DNA of 64,000 nucleotides from Alteromonas ponticola (lineage in GTDB: Bacteria > Pseudomonadota > Gammaproteobacteria > Enterobacterales > Alteromonadaceae). Position numbers and translations under genes: made by a program. The stretch lies in contig NZ_JAATNW010000006.1 of assembly GCF_012911815.1 (NCBI RefSeq), positions 124,001 through 188,000 of the forward strand, read 5' to 3'. Shown here piece by piece: positions 38,189 through 47,831 of the stretch; position 1 is the first letter of the stretch, and the number at the start of each line of letters is the position of its first letter. Below the pieces are notes generated by a model. The model worked only from the letters and a program-made list of their open reading frames with translations. It was not told the origin of the DNA and made no database searches.

Positions 38189-38848
38189 CTAGTGGGCGAG
38201 GGTCACCGCCATCGTCCATACGTCTATTTTGATATGCGGGTGGCGAAGCCTTAGCTGTTTGGCCAGCACATCGACAGTACTACCGGTGGTTATTACATCA
38301 TCGACAATAGCCACGTGTGCGCATGGGGGCGTGTTAACCACCTCGTAAGCCTGCCGCAGATTTTGCAACCGTTGCTGGCGATTCAGCCCGGTTTGTTGAC
38401 GGGCTGATTTACGCCTTGCCCATTGGGTGTTAATGGGCAAATTTAATGGCTGACCCACCAGTTTCGCCAGTTCGACTGACTGGTTATAGCGTCGCTGAAA
38501 ATAACGCCAATACGTGATGGGCACAGGTAGCAGTTGGTCGGGCAAGCACATATCATCCATAGCGCACACAAACCATTCTGCCATGACGCCTGCCGGTCTC
38601 ATGTCACGCGACGTTTTCAGCCTGAGCAGCAGTTGGTTCAGCGGCCATTGGTAGGGGCCAATCGCATACAGCCCATCAATTGCCGAATGCTTAACATGTC
38701 GTGCTATCTCTGGCCGGTGCAGTAAATTTGTGGGTTTATCAGGATCATAAAAAAACGCGGTATCATTTTTGCAAAAATCACACACAGCGCTGTTACTATG
38801 CTGGTTGCAAAGAATGCAGGCTAAATTAGGTAGAAGTCGTTTCAACAT
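38189..38848 (-). CDS. gntX: ComF/GntX family phosphoribosyltransferase-like protein
   Basis: The 219-residue protein begins with a zinc-finger-like Cys cluster (ACILCNQHSNSAVCDFC, residues about 11-27). It ends with a phosphoribosyltransferase domain whose PRPP loop is VAIVDDVITTGSTVDVLA (about 187-204). ComF proteins act in DNA uptake in competent species; GntX is the E. coli homologue beside bioH. Here it is divergent from bioH with 60 bases between, a conserved arrangement. comM also occurs in this window, but no further competence genes are present. Confidence 0.88.
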   Translation of the reverse strand: MLKRLLPNLACILCNQHSNSAVCDFCKNDTAFFYDPDKPTNLLHRPEIARHVKHSAIDGLYAIGPYQWPLNQLLLRLKTSRDMRPAGVMAEWFVCAMDDMCLPDQLLPVPITYWRYFQRRYNQSVELAKLVGQPLNLPINTQWARRKSARQQTGLNRQQRLQNLRQAYEVVNTPPCAHVAIVDDVITTGSTVDVLAKQLRLRHPHIKIDVWTMAVTLAH

Positions 38849-38908
38849 CGATCTGCTCGCCTCGAAAAGTGGTATGTAGGTTGAAAACTATTGTTAGGAA
38901 GGGTGACG

Positions 38909-39706
38909 TTGCTAGATTCTCATAAACAAAATGCCCTGGTCAGCCGTTCGGTTGGTACAGGAAAAGAACTGATTTTTTTGCACGGCTGGGGCATGAACGG
39001 AGGCGCATTTTCACAGTTGATCCCTTACATGCAAGAGGACTTCAGGCTCACCGTAATTGATTTGCCAGGTTTTGGTGAGAACAGCCATATCGTACCTGAA
39101 CCCTTTTCATTAGCTGCTATAGCCGAACTGATTGCGCCCCGCTTGCCAAAAAATGCGGTTGTCATTGGTTGGTCTCTGGGTGGCTTAGTTGCACAATATT
39201 TAGCGTTGCACCATGCAAACACGGTTGCTGGCTTGATCACCATCGCCTCGTCGCCAAAATTTGAGCAAACGTTAGGTTGGCCAGGTATCGACGCTCAATT
39301 GCTGGTTCAGTTTCAGCAACAACTTGCACAGGATTACCGCAAAACCATTGAACGTTTTTTGGCCATACAGGCAATGGGCAGCGCGACAGCCAGGCAGGAT
39401 ATTAAAGCCATTCGTGAAGCCATTCATGCCTACCCAGAACCTGCGCCAAAGGCCTTGGCAGAGGGATTAAAATTGTTATCGTCGGAAGATCTGCGACAGG
39501 ACATCGGCCGCATTAAACAGCCCACGTTGCGTTTGTATGGCAGATTAGACAGTCTGGTGCCACCCAGCAGCATAGATCAAATCTGTAAGTTGCATCCACA
39601 GGCAGATTCTGTGGTACTTCCGCATGCGTCACATGCGCCTTTTATCTCTCACCCGCAACAAACCTCTGACATTATTGGGCACTTTGTTATGACGCAGTTT
39701 ACCTGA
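38909..39706 (+). CDS. bioH: Pimeloyl-ACP methyl ester carboxylesterase
   Basis: BioH hydrolyses the methyl ester of pimeloyl-ACP in biotin synthesis. The alpha/beta hydrolase of about 265 residues shows the oxyanion region LHGWGMNGGAF, the nucleophile elbow GWSLGG (Ser about 89), the acid in GRLDSLVP and the histidine in HASHAPFISHP. I chose a TTG start at 38909 because AGGAAGG lies six bases before it; a GTG at 38903 directly abuts that ribosome binding site. Location beside gntX and near nfuA supports BioH over other hydrolases. Confidence 0.88.
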   Translation: MLDSHKQNALVSRSVGTGKELIFLHGWGMNGGAFSQLIPYMQEDFRLTVIDLPGFGENSHIVPEPFSLAAIAELIAPRLPKNAVVIGWSLGGLVAQYLALHHANTVAGLITIASSPKFEQTLGWPGIDAQLLVQFQQQLAQDYRKTIERFLAIQAMGSATARQDIKAIREAIHAYPEPAPKALAEGLKLLSSEDLRQDIGRIKQPTLRLYGRLDSLVPPSSIDQICKLHPQADSVVLPHASHAPFISHPQQTSDIIGHFVMTQFT

Positions 39707-39811
39707 GTATGTTTTTATATACGTAAAACAGGCCTTTTTACGGTGATTAACTTTTTAATTTAATACGATTTGTTTAATAATTGACCTCGGTAAAGATGAG
39801 GTAGAAGTGTT

Positions 39812-40114
39812 TTGAATAGTATTGATTCAGGTATGGCGTCAGCTATCGCAGCTGGCTATAGTGGGCTGCAACAGGCGCAAGCTGACGTAACGCAGGCTTC
39901 TGAAAATATTGCAGAGCGAACGTTGCAGGCATCGGAAAGTCAGAATCAGAACGGTAGTGGATCGAGTACATCCGGTCAGTCTTCGTCAGCGTCAGGTAAT
40001 ATGGCATCTGATTTGATATCGCTGAAAATGGGCAGTATCAACGCCGAGGCGAATGCCAAGGTACTTAGTACGTCGTTTGATAATCTAGGCACTATCATCG
40101 ATACGCTCGCCTAG
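39812..40114 (+). CDS. Small protein resembling flagellar rod/hook N-termini
   Basis: A 100-residue protein. Its N-terminal SAIAAGYSGLQQAQADVTQ and SENIAERT resemble the N-terminal helix of flagellar rod and hook proteins (pattern A-SGL-AAQ---V---NIA). The middle is a Ser/Gly/Gln-rich linker (about 42-63) and the C-terminal helix, MGSINAEANAKVLSTSFDN, resembles their closing helix. The start is probably TTG at 39812 with GAGG upstream; ATG 39833 is an alternative. The next gene, a SprA-like HExxH protein, starts 8 bases later, so they form a pair. The function is unknown. Confidence 0.65.
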   Translation: MNSIDSGMASAIAAGYSGLQQAQADVTQASENIAERTLQASESQNQNGSGSSTSGQSSSASGNMASDLISLKMGSINAEANAKVLSTSFDNLGTIIDTLA

Positions 40115-40122
40115 AAGCTTCC

Positions 40123-40959
40123 ATGAACATTGTCACGCCCACCCCTACCAATGTGGTGTTCACTACTGCCAACGTTAATACCGAGGCAGCACGTCGTGAC
40201 AACCTTTCAAAAGAAACCATCCCAGCGGCATCATCTGCAGACCAGGGCAATAATAATAAGGGACTGGGTTCCGATTCTGATCGTGCGCGGTCTCCCGGTC
40301 AAACTGCCGGCCCGTTGGTATATGAAAAACCGCAAATTCAGCCTCAGGTCAGTGAAGCACTGGCACGACAAGAAGAGGCGTCTGCCGGCAACGAACAGCA
40401 ACAAGATGCGGCAAGTGGAGAAAGTGCTGGTAAAGAGAGTGCTGAAGACAAGCAGAAACAACAGGCTGAAGAGCAAAAGCTTAAACAATTAAAGGATCGT
40501 GACGCTGAAGTGCGTCGCCACGAAGAAGCGCACGCCTCGGTAGGTGGCCAATACGCCGGTTCGCCTCAATACGAATATGAAGAAGGCCCTGATGGTAAGC
40601 GTTACGCGGTGGGCGGCGAAGTGTCGATTGATATATCTGAAGCCGCGACACCCGAAAAAACCATCCAAAAAATGGAGCAGGTGCGCGCTGCTGCATTAGC
40701 ACCTGAACAACCCTCTCAACAAGACTTGAAAGTCGCTGCTGAAGCGCAGCAAAAGTCTGCCGAAGCCAAGGCTGAGTTAACGAAAGAAAATGCCCAGTCC
40801 TCGCCAATTGCCGGCATCAATGCCACATTAGCTGCAACGGCACCTTCGTCTCTTGTAAACTCACAGGAAGATAACCTTGCTGTGCGTACTGGTGTCATTC
40901 AACAGTTTTACCAGAATATATCCTCTCCAAGAAACCCAGGGTTTGCTGCCAACGCCTAG
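40123..40959 (+). CDS. SprA-related putative metalloprotease (CJM1_0395 family)
   Basis: A 278-residue protein with a long Gln/Glu/Ala-rich disordered N-terminal half (about 1-120) and a conserved core. The core starts at LKDRDAEVRRHEEAHASVGG, with an HEEAH (HExxH) zinc-protease-like motif at about residues 137-141, then AGSPQYEYEEGPDGKRYAVG and VSIDISE. These match the SprA-related family. No signal peptide or membrane helix is seen. The gene follows the flagellar-like small gene by 8 bases. The predicted protease activity is based only on the motif. Confidence 0.82.
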   Translation: MNIVTPTPTNVVFTTANVNTEAARRDNLSKETIPAASSADQGNNNKGLGSDSDRARSPGQTAGPLVYEKPQIQPQVSEALARQEEASAGNEQQQDAASGESAGKESAEDKQKQQAEEQKLKQLKDRDAEVRRHEEAHASVGGQYAGSPQYEYEEGPDGKRYAVGGEVSIDISEAATPEKTIQKMEQVRAAALAPEQPSQQDLKVAAEAQQKSAEAKAELTKENAQSSPIAGINATLAATAPSSLVNSQEDNLAVRTGVIQQFYQNISSPRNPGFAANA

Positions 40960-41057
40960 TGCCACCGTTTTCAAATAAGCAGTTGAATCTATTGTCACAG
41001 AACGGTTTAATACATTTCTAACCGTCTGTTCCAATTAAAGATTAAGAAACAGTTTTC

Positions 41058-42224
41058 ATGAACGTGCCTGCTTATGTGCTTCCTATCATTGTCGTTGCAC
41101 AGTTTTGTTGTACATCGCTTTGGTTTGCAGGTAATGCAGTGATTGTAAACCTATCCCAGAACCTCAATCTTGCCGAAACAGCATTGGGGCATATTACCTC
41201 AGCAGTACAATTTGGTTTTATCTCGGGGACGCTTTTATTCGCCATCTTTGCCATTGCCGATCGCTTCTCACCGAGTAAAGTCTTTTTCGTGTGTGCGTTG
41301 TCGGGCGCGATAGTTAACCTGGCGATAATTGTTGACGGTTATTCATTGGAGGTATTGCTGGGACTGCGTTTTCTTACCGGATTTTTTCTCGCAGGGATAT
41401 ACCCCGTCGGCATGAAAATAGCGGCCGACCACTTTCAAAAAGGTCTTGGAAAGTCGTTGGGGTATCTGGTGGGCGCTTTGGTGCTAGGTACCGCTTTCCC
41501 GCATCTTGTTAATAATCTTACCGCTTCGTTACCATGGAAGAGTGTGATTGTTGCAACCTCTACACTGGCCACCATTGGTGGCGCGATGATGCTGATATTC
41601 GTTGACGATGGACCGTTAAGAAAACTGAATTCTCAATTTGACTTGAAAGGCTGGTTTAACGTATTTAACAACAAGTCCTTTCGCGCAAGTGCCTTCGGCT
41701 ATTTTGGGCACATGTGGGAGTTATACGCCTTTTGGGCGTTTGTTCCGGCAATATTAGTCACGTTCAATCAATTACACCCGGAGTTTGCGTTTAATGTGGC
41801 GGTCTTCTCATTCCTAATCATTGGTGCGGGCAGCTTCGCATGTGTTGCCGGTGGTTATCTTGCACGGCACTTCGGTGAATTAAAGGTTGCGTCAACGGCG
41901 CTATTTCTGTCCGGTGGTTGTTGTTTGCTCTCCCCTCTGGCGCTTCTGTATGCTACACCAATTGTCTTCATCAGCTTTCTTATTTTTTGGGGCATGGTCG
42001 TTATTGCTGATTCGCCATTGTTCTCGACTTTAGTAGCCAGGCATGCGCCGGCAGATATTCAAGGTACCGCGCTGACAATTACCAACTGTATCGGATTTGC
42101 TATCACTATCATCAGTATACAACTGATCACGCTGCTATTTACCACATGGTCTGCTACCCATGCATTTCTGTTCCTCGTCATTGGCCCTGTATTGGGTTTG
42201 ATTGCACTGCACCGAAAATCCTAG
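41058..42224 (+). CDS. MFS transporter of unknown substrate
   Basis: A 388-residue major facilitator protein with about 12 hydrophobic segments. Visible MFS features are GTLLFAIFAIADRFSPSKVF after the second helix and LRFLTGFFLAGIYPVGMKIA in helix 4. The general form suggests a small-molecule transporter of the cyanate/nitrate-like type, but the substrate cannot be inferred. There is no obvious operon partner; azurin follows after 205 bases and may have its own promoter. Confidence 0.82.
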   Translation: MNVPAYVLPIIVVAQFCCTSLWFAGNAVIVNLSQNLNLAETALGHITSAVQFGFISGTLLFAIFAIADRFSPSKVFFVCALSGAIVNLAIIVDGYSLEVLLGLRFLTGFFLAGIYPVGMKIAADHFQKGLGKSLGYLVGALVLGTAFPHLVNNLTASLPWKSVIVATSTLATIGGAMMLIFVDDGPLRKLNSQFDLKGWFNVFNNKSFRASAFGYFGHMWELYAFWAFVPAILVTFNQLHPEFAFNVAVFSFLIIGAGSFACVAGGYLARHFGELKVASTALFLSGGCCLLSPLALLYATPIVFISFLIFWGMVVIADSPLFSTLVARHAPADIQGTALTITNCIGFAITIISIQLITLLFTTWSATHAFLFLVIGPVLGLIALHRKS

Positions 42225-42429
42225 ACAGCCAACTTCTGTGTACAGAAACCGTGGCTACACCCGGATAGCTGGGTGATCTGAAAGGTCAGCTTACGCTTAT
42301 TTACTGGGCAACTTTCCATAACATCTATTTAGAGCATCTTAGATGTTTTCTGCCGTCAACTGGCGGTAGCCAATGCACTGACTCTCGATTTTCTGAGATC
42401 GGTGCCCAACGTTGAAAAAGGTAAGGTTA

Positions 42430-42879
42430 ATGAAATTTAAGAGCATTCTTTTGGGTACATTACTGCTAGGCAGCTCAGCCACCACGTTGGCGAACGAATG
42501 TGAAGCCACCATCGACAGCGATGATATGATGAAGTTTGACACATCAGCAATGACTATCCCAAAATCCTGTGGTGAATTCACCGTCACCCTGACACACAGC
42601 GGCAAGCTACCTAAAACAGCCATGGGCCATAATTGGGTAATGTCGACCGAAGCTGACATGCAGCCCATTGCAAGAGACGGCTTGACAGCGGGGTTGTCAA
42701 ACAATTACATCAAACCTGATGACGAACGCGTTATCGCAAATACCAAAGTTATTGGTGGTGGCGAAAAAACCAGCGTAACCTTTGATGTATCAGGCCTTTC
42801 GTCAGATGAATCATATATGTTTTTCTGTTCGTTCCCCGGCCACATCGCCATGATGAAAGGCACTGTCACGGTAAAATAA
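42430..42879 (+). CDS. azu: Azurin, periplasmic type I copper protein
   Basis: Azurins are periplasmic single-electron carriers. The 149-residue precursor has a signal peptide ([21 protein letters not shown]) followed by [10 protein letters not shown]. The copper ligands are visible: His67 in GHNW, Cys133 in FFCSFPGH, His138, and the axial Met142 in MMKG, with the standard C-x4-H-x3-M spacing. Cys24 and Cys47 probably form the conserved disulfide. The ATG at 42430 follows AAGG. A role as electron donor to the nearby cytochrome oxidase or to peroxidases is possible but not shown. Confidence 0.95.
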   Translation: MKFKSILLGTLLLGSSATTLANECEATIDSDDMMKFDTSAMTIPKSCGEFTVTLTHSGKLPKTAMGHNWVMSTEADMQPIARDGLTAGLSNNYIKPDDERVIANTKVIGGGEKTSVTFDVSGLSSDESYMFFCSFPGHIAMMKGTVTVK

Positions 42880-42888
42880 TCATTGTTC

Positions 42889-42913
42889 TTCGCCCGCGAC
42901 AAATGCGGGCGAA
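42889..42913. terminator. Perfect stem-loop after azurin
   Basis: TTCGCCCGC and GCGGGCGAA form a perfect 9-bp GC-rich stem with loop GACAAAT, 9 bases after the azurin stop. There is no T tract, so this is a probable terminator or mRNA 3'-end hairpin. Confidence 0.6.
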
Positions 42914-43053
42914 CCTGGCCAATTTAGACAGTCATGGGTGAAAAACGGTTAATCCTCAACCGTTCATCAAAAAGTGGCTTAATCAAATACGTGTAAAGGG
43001 ACTGCAGATTTTATGCATCTCTTTTATTTTAACTTGGAAACAAAAGGCCTTAA

Positions 43054-45378
43054 TTACTTTTGTTTCGCCTTAGCAAACGCATCGGCGAAGGCATTGCCCA
43101 TTGCAGCATTCTGCGACGGTGCAGATTGCCGTTGACCCTTGTGGTGCCCTTTATTGGCCGAGCGGGGCGATGCTGATTTGCTTTTAGGTGCGTCTGTCTT
43201 CGCCGGAGCAGGCGTTTCATCAAGCCGCATCGTAAAGGAAATGCGCTTGCGCGCTACATCAACTTCCATGACTTTCACTTTTACAATATCACCGGCTTTG
43301 ACCACTTCGCGGGGATCGGAAATGAACTTATTGGTAAGCGCGGAGATATGCACCAGGCCATCCTGATGTACACCCACATCCACAAACGCGCCGAAATTAG
43401 CAACGTTACTCACCACGCCTTCCAGGATCATACCTGGCTTCAGATCGCTGATAGTCTCAACGCCCTCTTTAAATGCAGCCGTTTTAAATTCAGGACGCGG
43501 ATCGCGGCCGGGTTTATCCAGTTCTTTTAATATGTCACGTACGGTAGGTAAACCGAATTTTTCATCGGTAAAGGTATCAGGTGACAGTTTCTTTAACAGC
43601 TCGGTATTGCCAATTAAGTCGTTCACAGCCACGTTGGTTTGCGTAACGATTTTGTCGATAACTGGATAGGCTTCAGGATGCACTGCAGAGCGATCCAATG
43701 GGTTGCTGCCATCGTTAATGCGCAAAAAGCCGGCTGCCTGTTCGAACGCCTTCGGGCCCAGTCGCTCAACTTTCAACAAGGCTTTGCGATCAGCAAACGC
43801 GCCATTGCTGTTGCGAAACATAACAATATTGTTGGCCAGGGTTTTGTTTAAGCCTGAGACATAACTTAATAAGGCCGGTGAGGCGGTGTTTAAGTCAACG
43901 CCCACCGCATTCACACAATCTTCAATGACCTGGTCAAGAGACTTGCCTAATTGGCTCTGGCTCACATCGTGTTGATATTGGCCAACACCAATTGCTTTAG
44001 GCTCAATTTTTACCAATTCCGCCAGGGGATCTTGTAGGCGACGAGCAATCGACACCGCGCCTCGCAATGAAACATCCAGCTCCGGCAGCTCTTGGGAAGC
44101 CAGTTCTGATGCAGAATAAACTGACGCGCCGGCTTCGCTGACCACAATCTTTTGTGCTTTTACTTCAGGGTGCGCCTTTAACATCTCGGCCACAAGTTTG
44201 TCCGTTTCGCGTGAAGCTGTGCCGTTGCCAATACTGATCAGGGTGACCTTGTGTTGTTGGCATAACACGGCCAGCGTGCGTAACGACTTATCCCATTGAT
44301 TCTGTGGCGCGTGGGGGAAAATGGTATTGGTTGCTAATACTTTTCCCGTGGCATCAACAATGGCCACTTTGACACCCGTGCGCAAACCCGGGTCTAACCC
44401 CATGGTGACACGCGAGCCAGCGGGAGCCGCCATCAATAAGTCATTCAGGTTTTTGGCAAAAACATTGATGGCTTCTTCATCGGCTTTTTCGCGCAAATTG
44501 GCAAAAAGCTCGGTTTCCATATGCATACCAATTTTAATTTTCCAGGTCCACTGCACCACTTGTTGCAAAAAGGCATCGGCGGGACGGCCTTTATCCTGAA
44601 TATTAACGTGATGAGCGATGATGCTTTCACACTCTGAACGCTGGCTGGCCGACTCACTGGTCGGATCGGCATTAAGGTGAATATGCAACATGCCTTCGTT
44701 GCGGCCACGAAACATGGCCAGCGCGCGATGTGAGGGTACGCTTTTGAGCTTTTCCTGATGATCAAAATAATCTTTGTATTTCGCCGCTTCTTTCTCTTTA
44801 CCCGGTACTACTGCACTAACCATGAGCGCATTTTCAGTGAGGTAGTGTCGCACCTTTGCTAATAGCGCAGCATCTTCGGCGAACCGCTCCATTAGAATAA
44901 AGCGCGCACCTTCCAATGCGGCTTTGGTGTCGGCAACACCATTCTCAGCGTTAATAAATGCCTGCGCCTGATCTTCAGGATCCAGCTCTGGGTCAGCAAA
45001 CAGCTTATCAGCAAGGGGTTCGAGCCCCGTTTCGATAGCAATCTGCCCTTTAGTGCGACGACGCGGTTTGAAAGGGAGGTATAAATCTTCCAGCGTAGTT
45101 TTGCTGTCAGCCGCTTTGATTTGCGAGGCTAACTCGTCACTCAGTTTACCCTGTTCGTCAATCGACCTCAGAATAACACTACGGCGGTCTTCCAGTTCAC
45201 GCAGATAGGTCAATCGCTGTTGAAGATTACGTAACTGGGTGTCATCCAACCCCTGAGTCACTTCTTTACGGTAACGGGCTATAAACGGAACGGTCGCGCC
45301 TTCATCGAGTAGATTAACGGCAGCTTCAATCTGGCTTTCTTTAACCGCCAGTTCTTTCGCAATAGTGGATATGATCAT
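43054..45378 (-). CDS. tex: Tex family RNA-binding transcription accessory protein
   Basis: The 774-residue Tex protein has an N-terminal helical domain, a YqgF/RNase H-like domain (about 325-425; [19 protein letters not shown]), helix-hairpin-helix motifs (about 490-560; [21 protein letters not shown]), and a C-terminal S1 RNA-binding domain (about 645-715; [20 protein letters not shown]). The C-terminal tail is Lys/Ser-rich. Tex/YhgF acts in transcription elongation or RNA metabolism. Adjacent greB (divergent) matches the E. coli greB-yhgF neighbourhood. An AT-rich 10-bp dyad overlaps its stop codon (43037-43066). Confidence 0.95.
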   Translation of the reverse strand: MIISTIAKELAVKESQIEAAVNLLDEGATVPFIARYRKEVTQGLDDTQLRNLQQRLTYLRELEDRRSVILRSIDEQGKLSDELASQIKAADSKTTLEDLYLPFKPRRRTKGQIAIETGLEPLADKLFADPELDPEDQAQAFINAENGVADTKAALEGARFILMERFAEDAALLAKVRHYLTENALMVSAVVPGKEKEAAKYKDYFDHQEKLKSVPSHRALAMFRGRNEGMLHIHLNADPTSESASQRSECESIIAHHVNIQDKGRPADAFLQQVVQWTWKIKIGMHMETELFANLREKADEEAINVFAKNLNDLLMAAPAGSRVTMGLDPGLRTGVKVAIVDATGKVLATNTIFPHAPQNQWDKSLRTLAVLCQQHKVTLISIGNGTASRETDKLVAEMLKAHPEVKAQKIVVSEAGASVYSASELASQELPELDVSLRGAVSIARRLQDPLAELVKIEPKAIGVGQYQHDVSQSQLGKSLDQVIEDCVNAVGVDLNTASPALLSYVSGLNKTLANNIVMFRNSNGAFADRKALLKVERLGPKAFEQAAGFLRINDGSNPLDRSAVHPEAYPVIDKIVTQTNVAVNDLIGNTELLKKLSPDTFTDEKFGLPTVRDILKELDKPGRDPRPEFKTAAFKEGVETISDLKPGMILEGVVSNVANFGAFVDVGVHQDGLVHISALTNKFISDPREVVKAGDIVKVKVMEVDVARKRISFTMRLDETPAPAKTDAPKSKSASPRSANKGHHKGQRQSAPSQNAAMGNAFADAFAKAKQK

Positions 45379-45499
45379 AGGTTATCTGTCGAATGTCTGA
45401 TTAGGGCTGAAGAATGCATGTCTTAGCCAGGAGATAAGTTCATTTCATGTAAAAACAAGAGACGCAGTATATCACTGATACAACTAGTGGGAAGGCTAA

Positions 45500-45637
45500 A
45501 TGTACAGTCATGAAAAACTCTATCGGGCCAGTAGAAAAAATGCCTATCTTCATCTTGCCAAACTGATAAACGACAATGAAGAGTTGAACGCGCAATGGCA
45601 AAAGCTTGAAGCGCTCAACAATCGGCTTTCAAACTGA
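45500..45637 (+). CDS. Small ORF, 45 residues, between tex and greB
   Basis: ATG at 45500 follows GGGAAGG with a four-base gap, a strong ribosome binding site. The frame encodes 45 residues beginning MYSHEKLYRASRKN, then a helical segment with NDNEELNAQWQKLEALNNRL before a TGA at 45635. It appears soluble and mostly helical. The good ribosome binding site and position in the tex/greB divergent region support a real small gene, but I recognise no family, and conservation could not be checked. Confidence 0.5.
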   Translation: MYSHEKLYRASRKNAYLHLAKLINDNEELNAQWQKLEALNNRLSN

Positions 45638-45724
45638 CGTTTGACACCTTTTCTGAATACAGGTAGTGCCGATGAATGTGTTACCATCGGCACACTCTTT
45701 GTGTACCCGATCCTGATTCATTAA

Positions 45725-46240
45725 GTGAAAACCAAGCTTATTACCCCCGAAGGTTATAAAAAACTAAAAGACGAACACGATCATCTGTGGTTCGAAAAAC
45801 GACCTGAAATCACTAAGACTGTCACCTGGGCCGCCAGTTTGGGCGATCGCTCCGAAAATGCCGATTACACTTATAATAAACGGTTACTGAGGCAAATTGA
45901 TCGTCGCGTCCGCTTTCTGCGCAAACTGTTACCAGAACTGACCATTGTGCATTATTCGCCACAGCAGGAAGGCAGGGTGTTTTTTGGTGCCTGGGTAGAA
46001 ATCGAGAACGATGCAGGCGAAAAACATGTGTTTCGCATCGTTGGGCCAGAGGAAATTTATGGCGATGAAAAAGGCGTGATTTCGATTGACTCGCCTATGG
46101 CAAGAGCGCTGTTAAAAAAAGAAATCGATGATGTGTGTACTGTTACCACTCCCGCGGGTAAAAAGCATTGGTACATCAATAGTATAACGTACCAGAAAGC
46201 CTTTGCGAAAAGACCTTCTGAAGATAAAAATGAATCATGA
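45725..46240 (+). CDS. greB: Transcription elongation factor GreB
   Basis: GreB rescues backtracked RNA polymerase by stimulating transcript cleavage. The 171-residue protein has the N-terminal coiled coil (about 10-80) with GDRSENADYTYNKRLLRQID, which carries the acidic tip residues, and a C-terminal FKBP-like domain (about 85-160; VEIENDAGEKHVFRIVGPEE). The GreB-specific basic patches and the start MKTKLITPEGY are present. The start is GTG at 45725 with a weak ribosome binding site. It is divergent from tex. Confidence 0.95.
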   Translation: MKTKLITPEGYKKLKDEHDHLWFEKRPEITKTVTWAASLGDRSENADYTYNKRLLRQIDRRVRFLRKLLPELTIVHYSPQQEGRVFFGAWVEIENDAGEKHVFRIVGPEEIYGDEKGVISIDSPMARALLKKEIDDVCTVTTPAGKKHWYINSITYQKAFAKRPSEDKNES

Positions 46241-46328
46241 AATTCATTTAATGATTAATTAATGAACAATCTCTCATTCAAGCAGTCATAAGTCATACTT
46301 GAAGTAGTTATTCACGGTAATTCAGCTC

Positions 46329-46589
46329 ATGTATAGAAGTTATTCTACACGCTCCCAAACACCCTCTGCGTTAAATCTGGGGGTGACCATCACCGGCTTC
46401 TTTCTGTTTCTGACAGGGGCGTTACTGGTGATCATCGGTTTTTTTGATATTTTTGGTAGCTGGGAAAATGTTAGAAAACTGGCATATCTACTGGCGGGAG
46501 CTATACTGTACAAGGTGGGTCTGACCATGATCAGGCATTACGCCACATTAACCCTGAAACGGGAACGACGTCGAGGATTCTGGCTTTAA
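46329..46589 (+). CDS. Small membrane protein, 86 residues
   Basis: The protein has two hydrophobic helices (about 19-42 and 52-68), with a short loop containing FDIFGSWENVRK. The tail is strongly basic (LKRERRRGFW). I do not recognise a family. The ATG at 46329 has no strong ribosome binding site. It stands alone between greB and the FKBP gene, and could be a small inner membrane protein with a positive-inside C-terminus. Confidence 0.55.
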   Translation: MYRSYSTRSQTPSALNLGVTITGFFLFLTGALLVIIGFFDIFGSWENVRKLAYLLAGAILYKVGLTMIRHYATLTLKRERRRGFWL

Positions 46590-46814
46590 AACATTTAGCT
46601 ATTAAAGTTCTGTAATTAGTACAAATCAATTTAATGATAAGTGCTGAAGGAGGGGCTAATTTTAAAATCCACGCTATACTTAAGTGACAATTCGAAAAGT
46701 CGAAATTTAAAAATTACCCGAATATTTAATCCGGGTTTAAGCAGACACTAAACAGGTGCTGCACATTAGGAATAAGGTGAGCAAGGATTACGCTCTTCCC
46801 CAGAAAAAGAGAAA

Positions 46815-46835
46815 GGCCGACAGCTATTGTCGGCC
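46815..46835 (-). terminator. Bidirectional intrinsic terminator after the FKBP gene
   Basis: GGCCGACA and TGTCGGCC form a perfect 8-bp stem with loop GCTAT, 8 bases beyond the FKBP gene stop on the reverse strand. A T5 tract follows on the forward strand and a TTTCTCTTTTT tract on the reverse strand. Confidence 0.85.
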
Positions 46836-46842
46836 TTTTTCG

Positions 46843-47640
46843 TTATTCCGGTGCCTGTTCTTCACCACGCGGCATGACTTCCAGTAATTCAACTTCAAAT
46901 ATTAAAGTTGAATTAGGTGTGATATTGCCAGTCGCACGTTCACCGTAGGCCAAATCTGATGGAATATGAAAACGGTACTTCGCACCTTCCTTCATCAGCT
47001 GGACCCCTTCGGTCCAACCCGTTATCACGCGGTTAAGAGGAAACACAGCAGGTTCGTTGCGCGCGTAAGATGAATCGAACTCAGTGCCATCCAGAAGCGT
47101 TCCACGATAATGAACCTTTACGGTGTCTTCAGCTTCTGGGCTTTCACCTTCGCCTTCGGTCAACACTTCATACTGAAGACCAGAGTCGGTTGTCTTCACC
47201 CCTTCTTTTTTAGCATTCTCTGCTAAATAGGCTTTCCCTTCAGCAATGTTTTCCTCGGCCATCTTTGCCGACATTTCCTGCTGCTTCGCGCGCAGAGCCT
47301 GTTCACCCTGCTGAGCAAATTGCTGAATCTCTTGCTGAGAGAATTTCAGACTGTCGTTCAGCGCGTCCTCGAAACCTTGCATCAGCGCAGCCTGGTCCAT
47401 TTCTTCACCCAGTTCTTCTTGTTGTTTAGCTCGATTATGAACAAAAAGTCCCATGCTTGCACCCATGGCATAAGCTTGTTTTTGCACTACCGACATCTCG
47501 CTGCTCTGGTTTTCTGAAGCAGTCATCTCAGCCGAGTCAGCCTTGTCAGTGGCAGTGGTGTTGTCTTCGTTCGTATTTGGTTGGCAGGCAAAAAGGCCTA
47601 GCGCGGTTAGGGTTGATAAGGCGACGAGCGACTTACGCAT
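46843..47640 (-). CDS. fkpA: FkpA-type FKBP peptidyl-prolyl isomerase, lipoprotein
   Basis: A protein of about 265 residues that folds exported proteins by prolyl isomerisation and chaperone action. It has a lipoprotein signal with lipobox LFAC ([19 protein letters not shown]), an N-terminal helical dimerisation domain (about 45-150), and a C-terminal FKBP domain (about 155-255) with [19 protein letters not shown], and the active-site run [18 protein letters not shown] and YGERATG. I prefer the ATG at 47640, with GGAG upstream, to the ATG at 47655. In E. coli fkpA adjoins slyX, as here within 1.2 kb. Confidence 0.92.
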   Translation of the reverse strand: MRKSLVALSTLTALGLFACQPNTNEDNTTATDKADSAEMTASENQSSEMSVVQKQAYAMGASMGLFVHNRAKQQEELGEEMDQAALMQGFEDALNDSLKFSQQEIQQFAQQGEQALRAKQQEMSAKMAEENIAEGKAYLAENAKKEGVKTTDSGLQYEVLTEGEGESPEAEDTVKVHYRGTLLDGTEFDSSYARNEPAVFPLNRVITGWTEGVQLMKEGAKYRFHIPSDLAYGERATGNITPNSTLIFEVELLEVMPRGEEQAPE

Positions 47641-47831
47641 AAATAACTTCTCCATAATCTTATTTAAATCGTACTTTTACCATGTGTTTGTGCACGTTAT
47701 ACGATGCAATAGTGGTACTGCTACGTAGTAACGACCCTCAAGATCGTTACAGTATAAAATTAAACGTGTTCCGTGCTATGGTAAACGTAGTGATAGCAAA
47801 GCGAAACCCATTTGACAGGAATCATTACCAA

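Noticed and set aside
43037-43066. AT-rich 10-bp dyad GAAACAAAAG/CTTTTGTTTC over the tex stop codon
   Set aside because: It lies partly in the coding end of tex and is low in GC, so it may be coincidental; not called a terminator.
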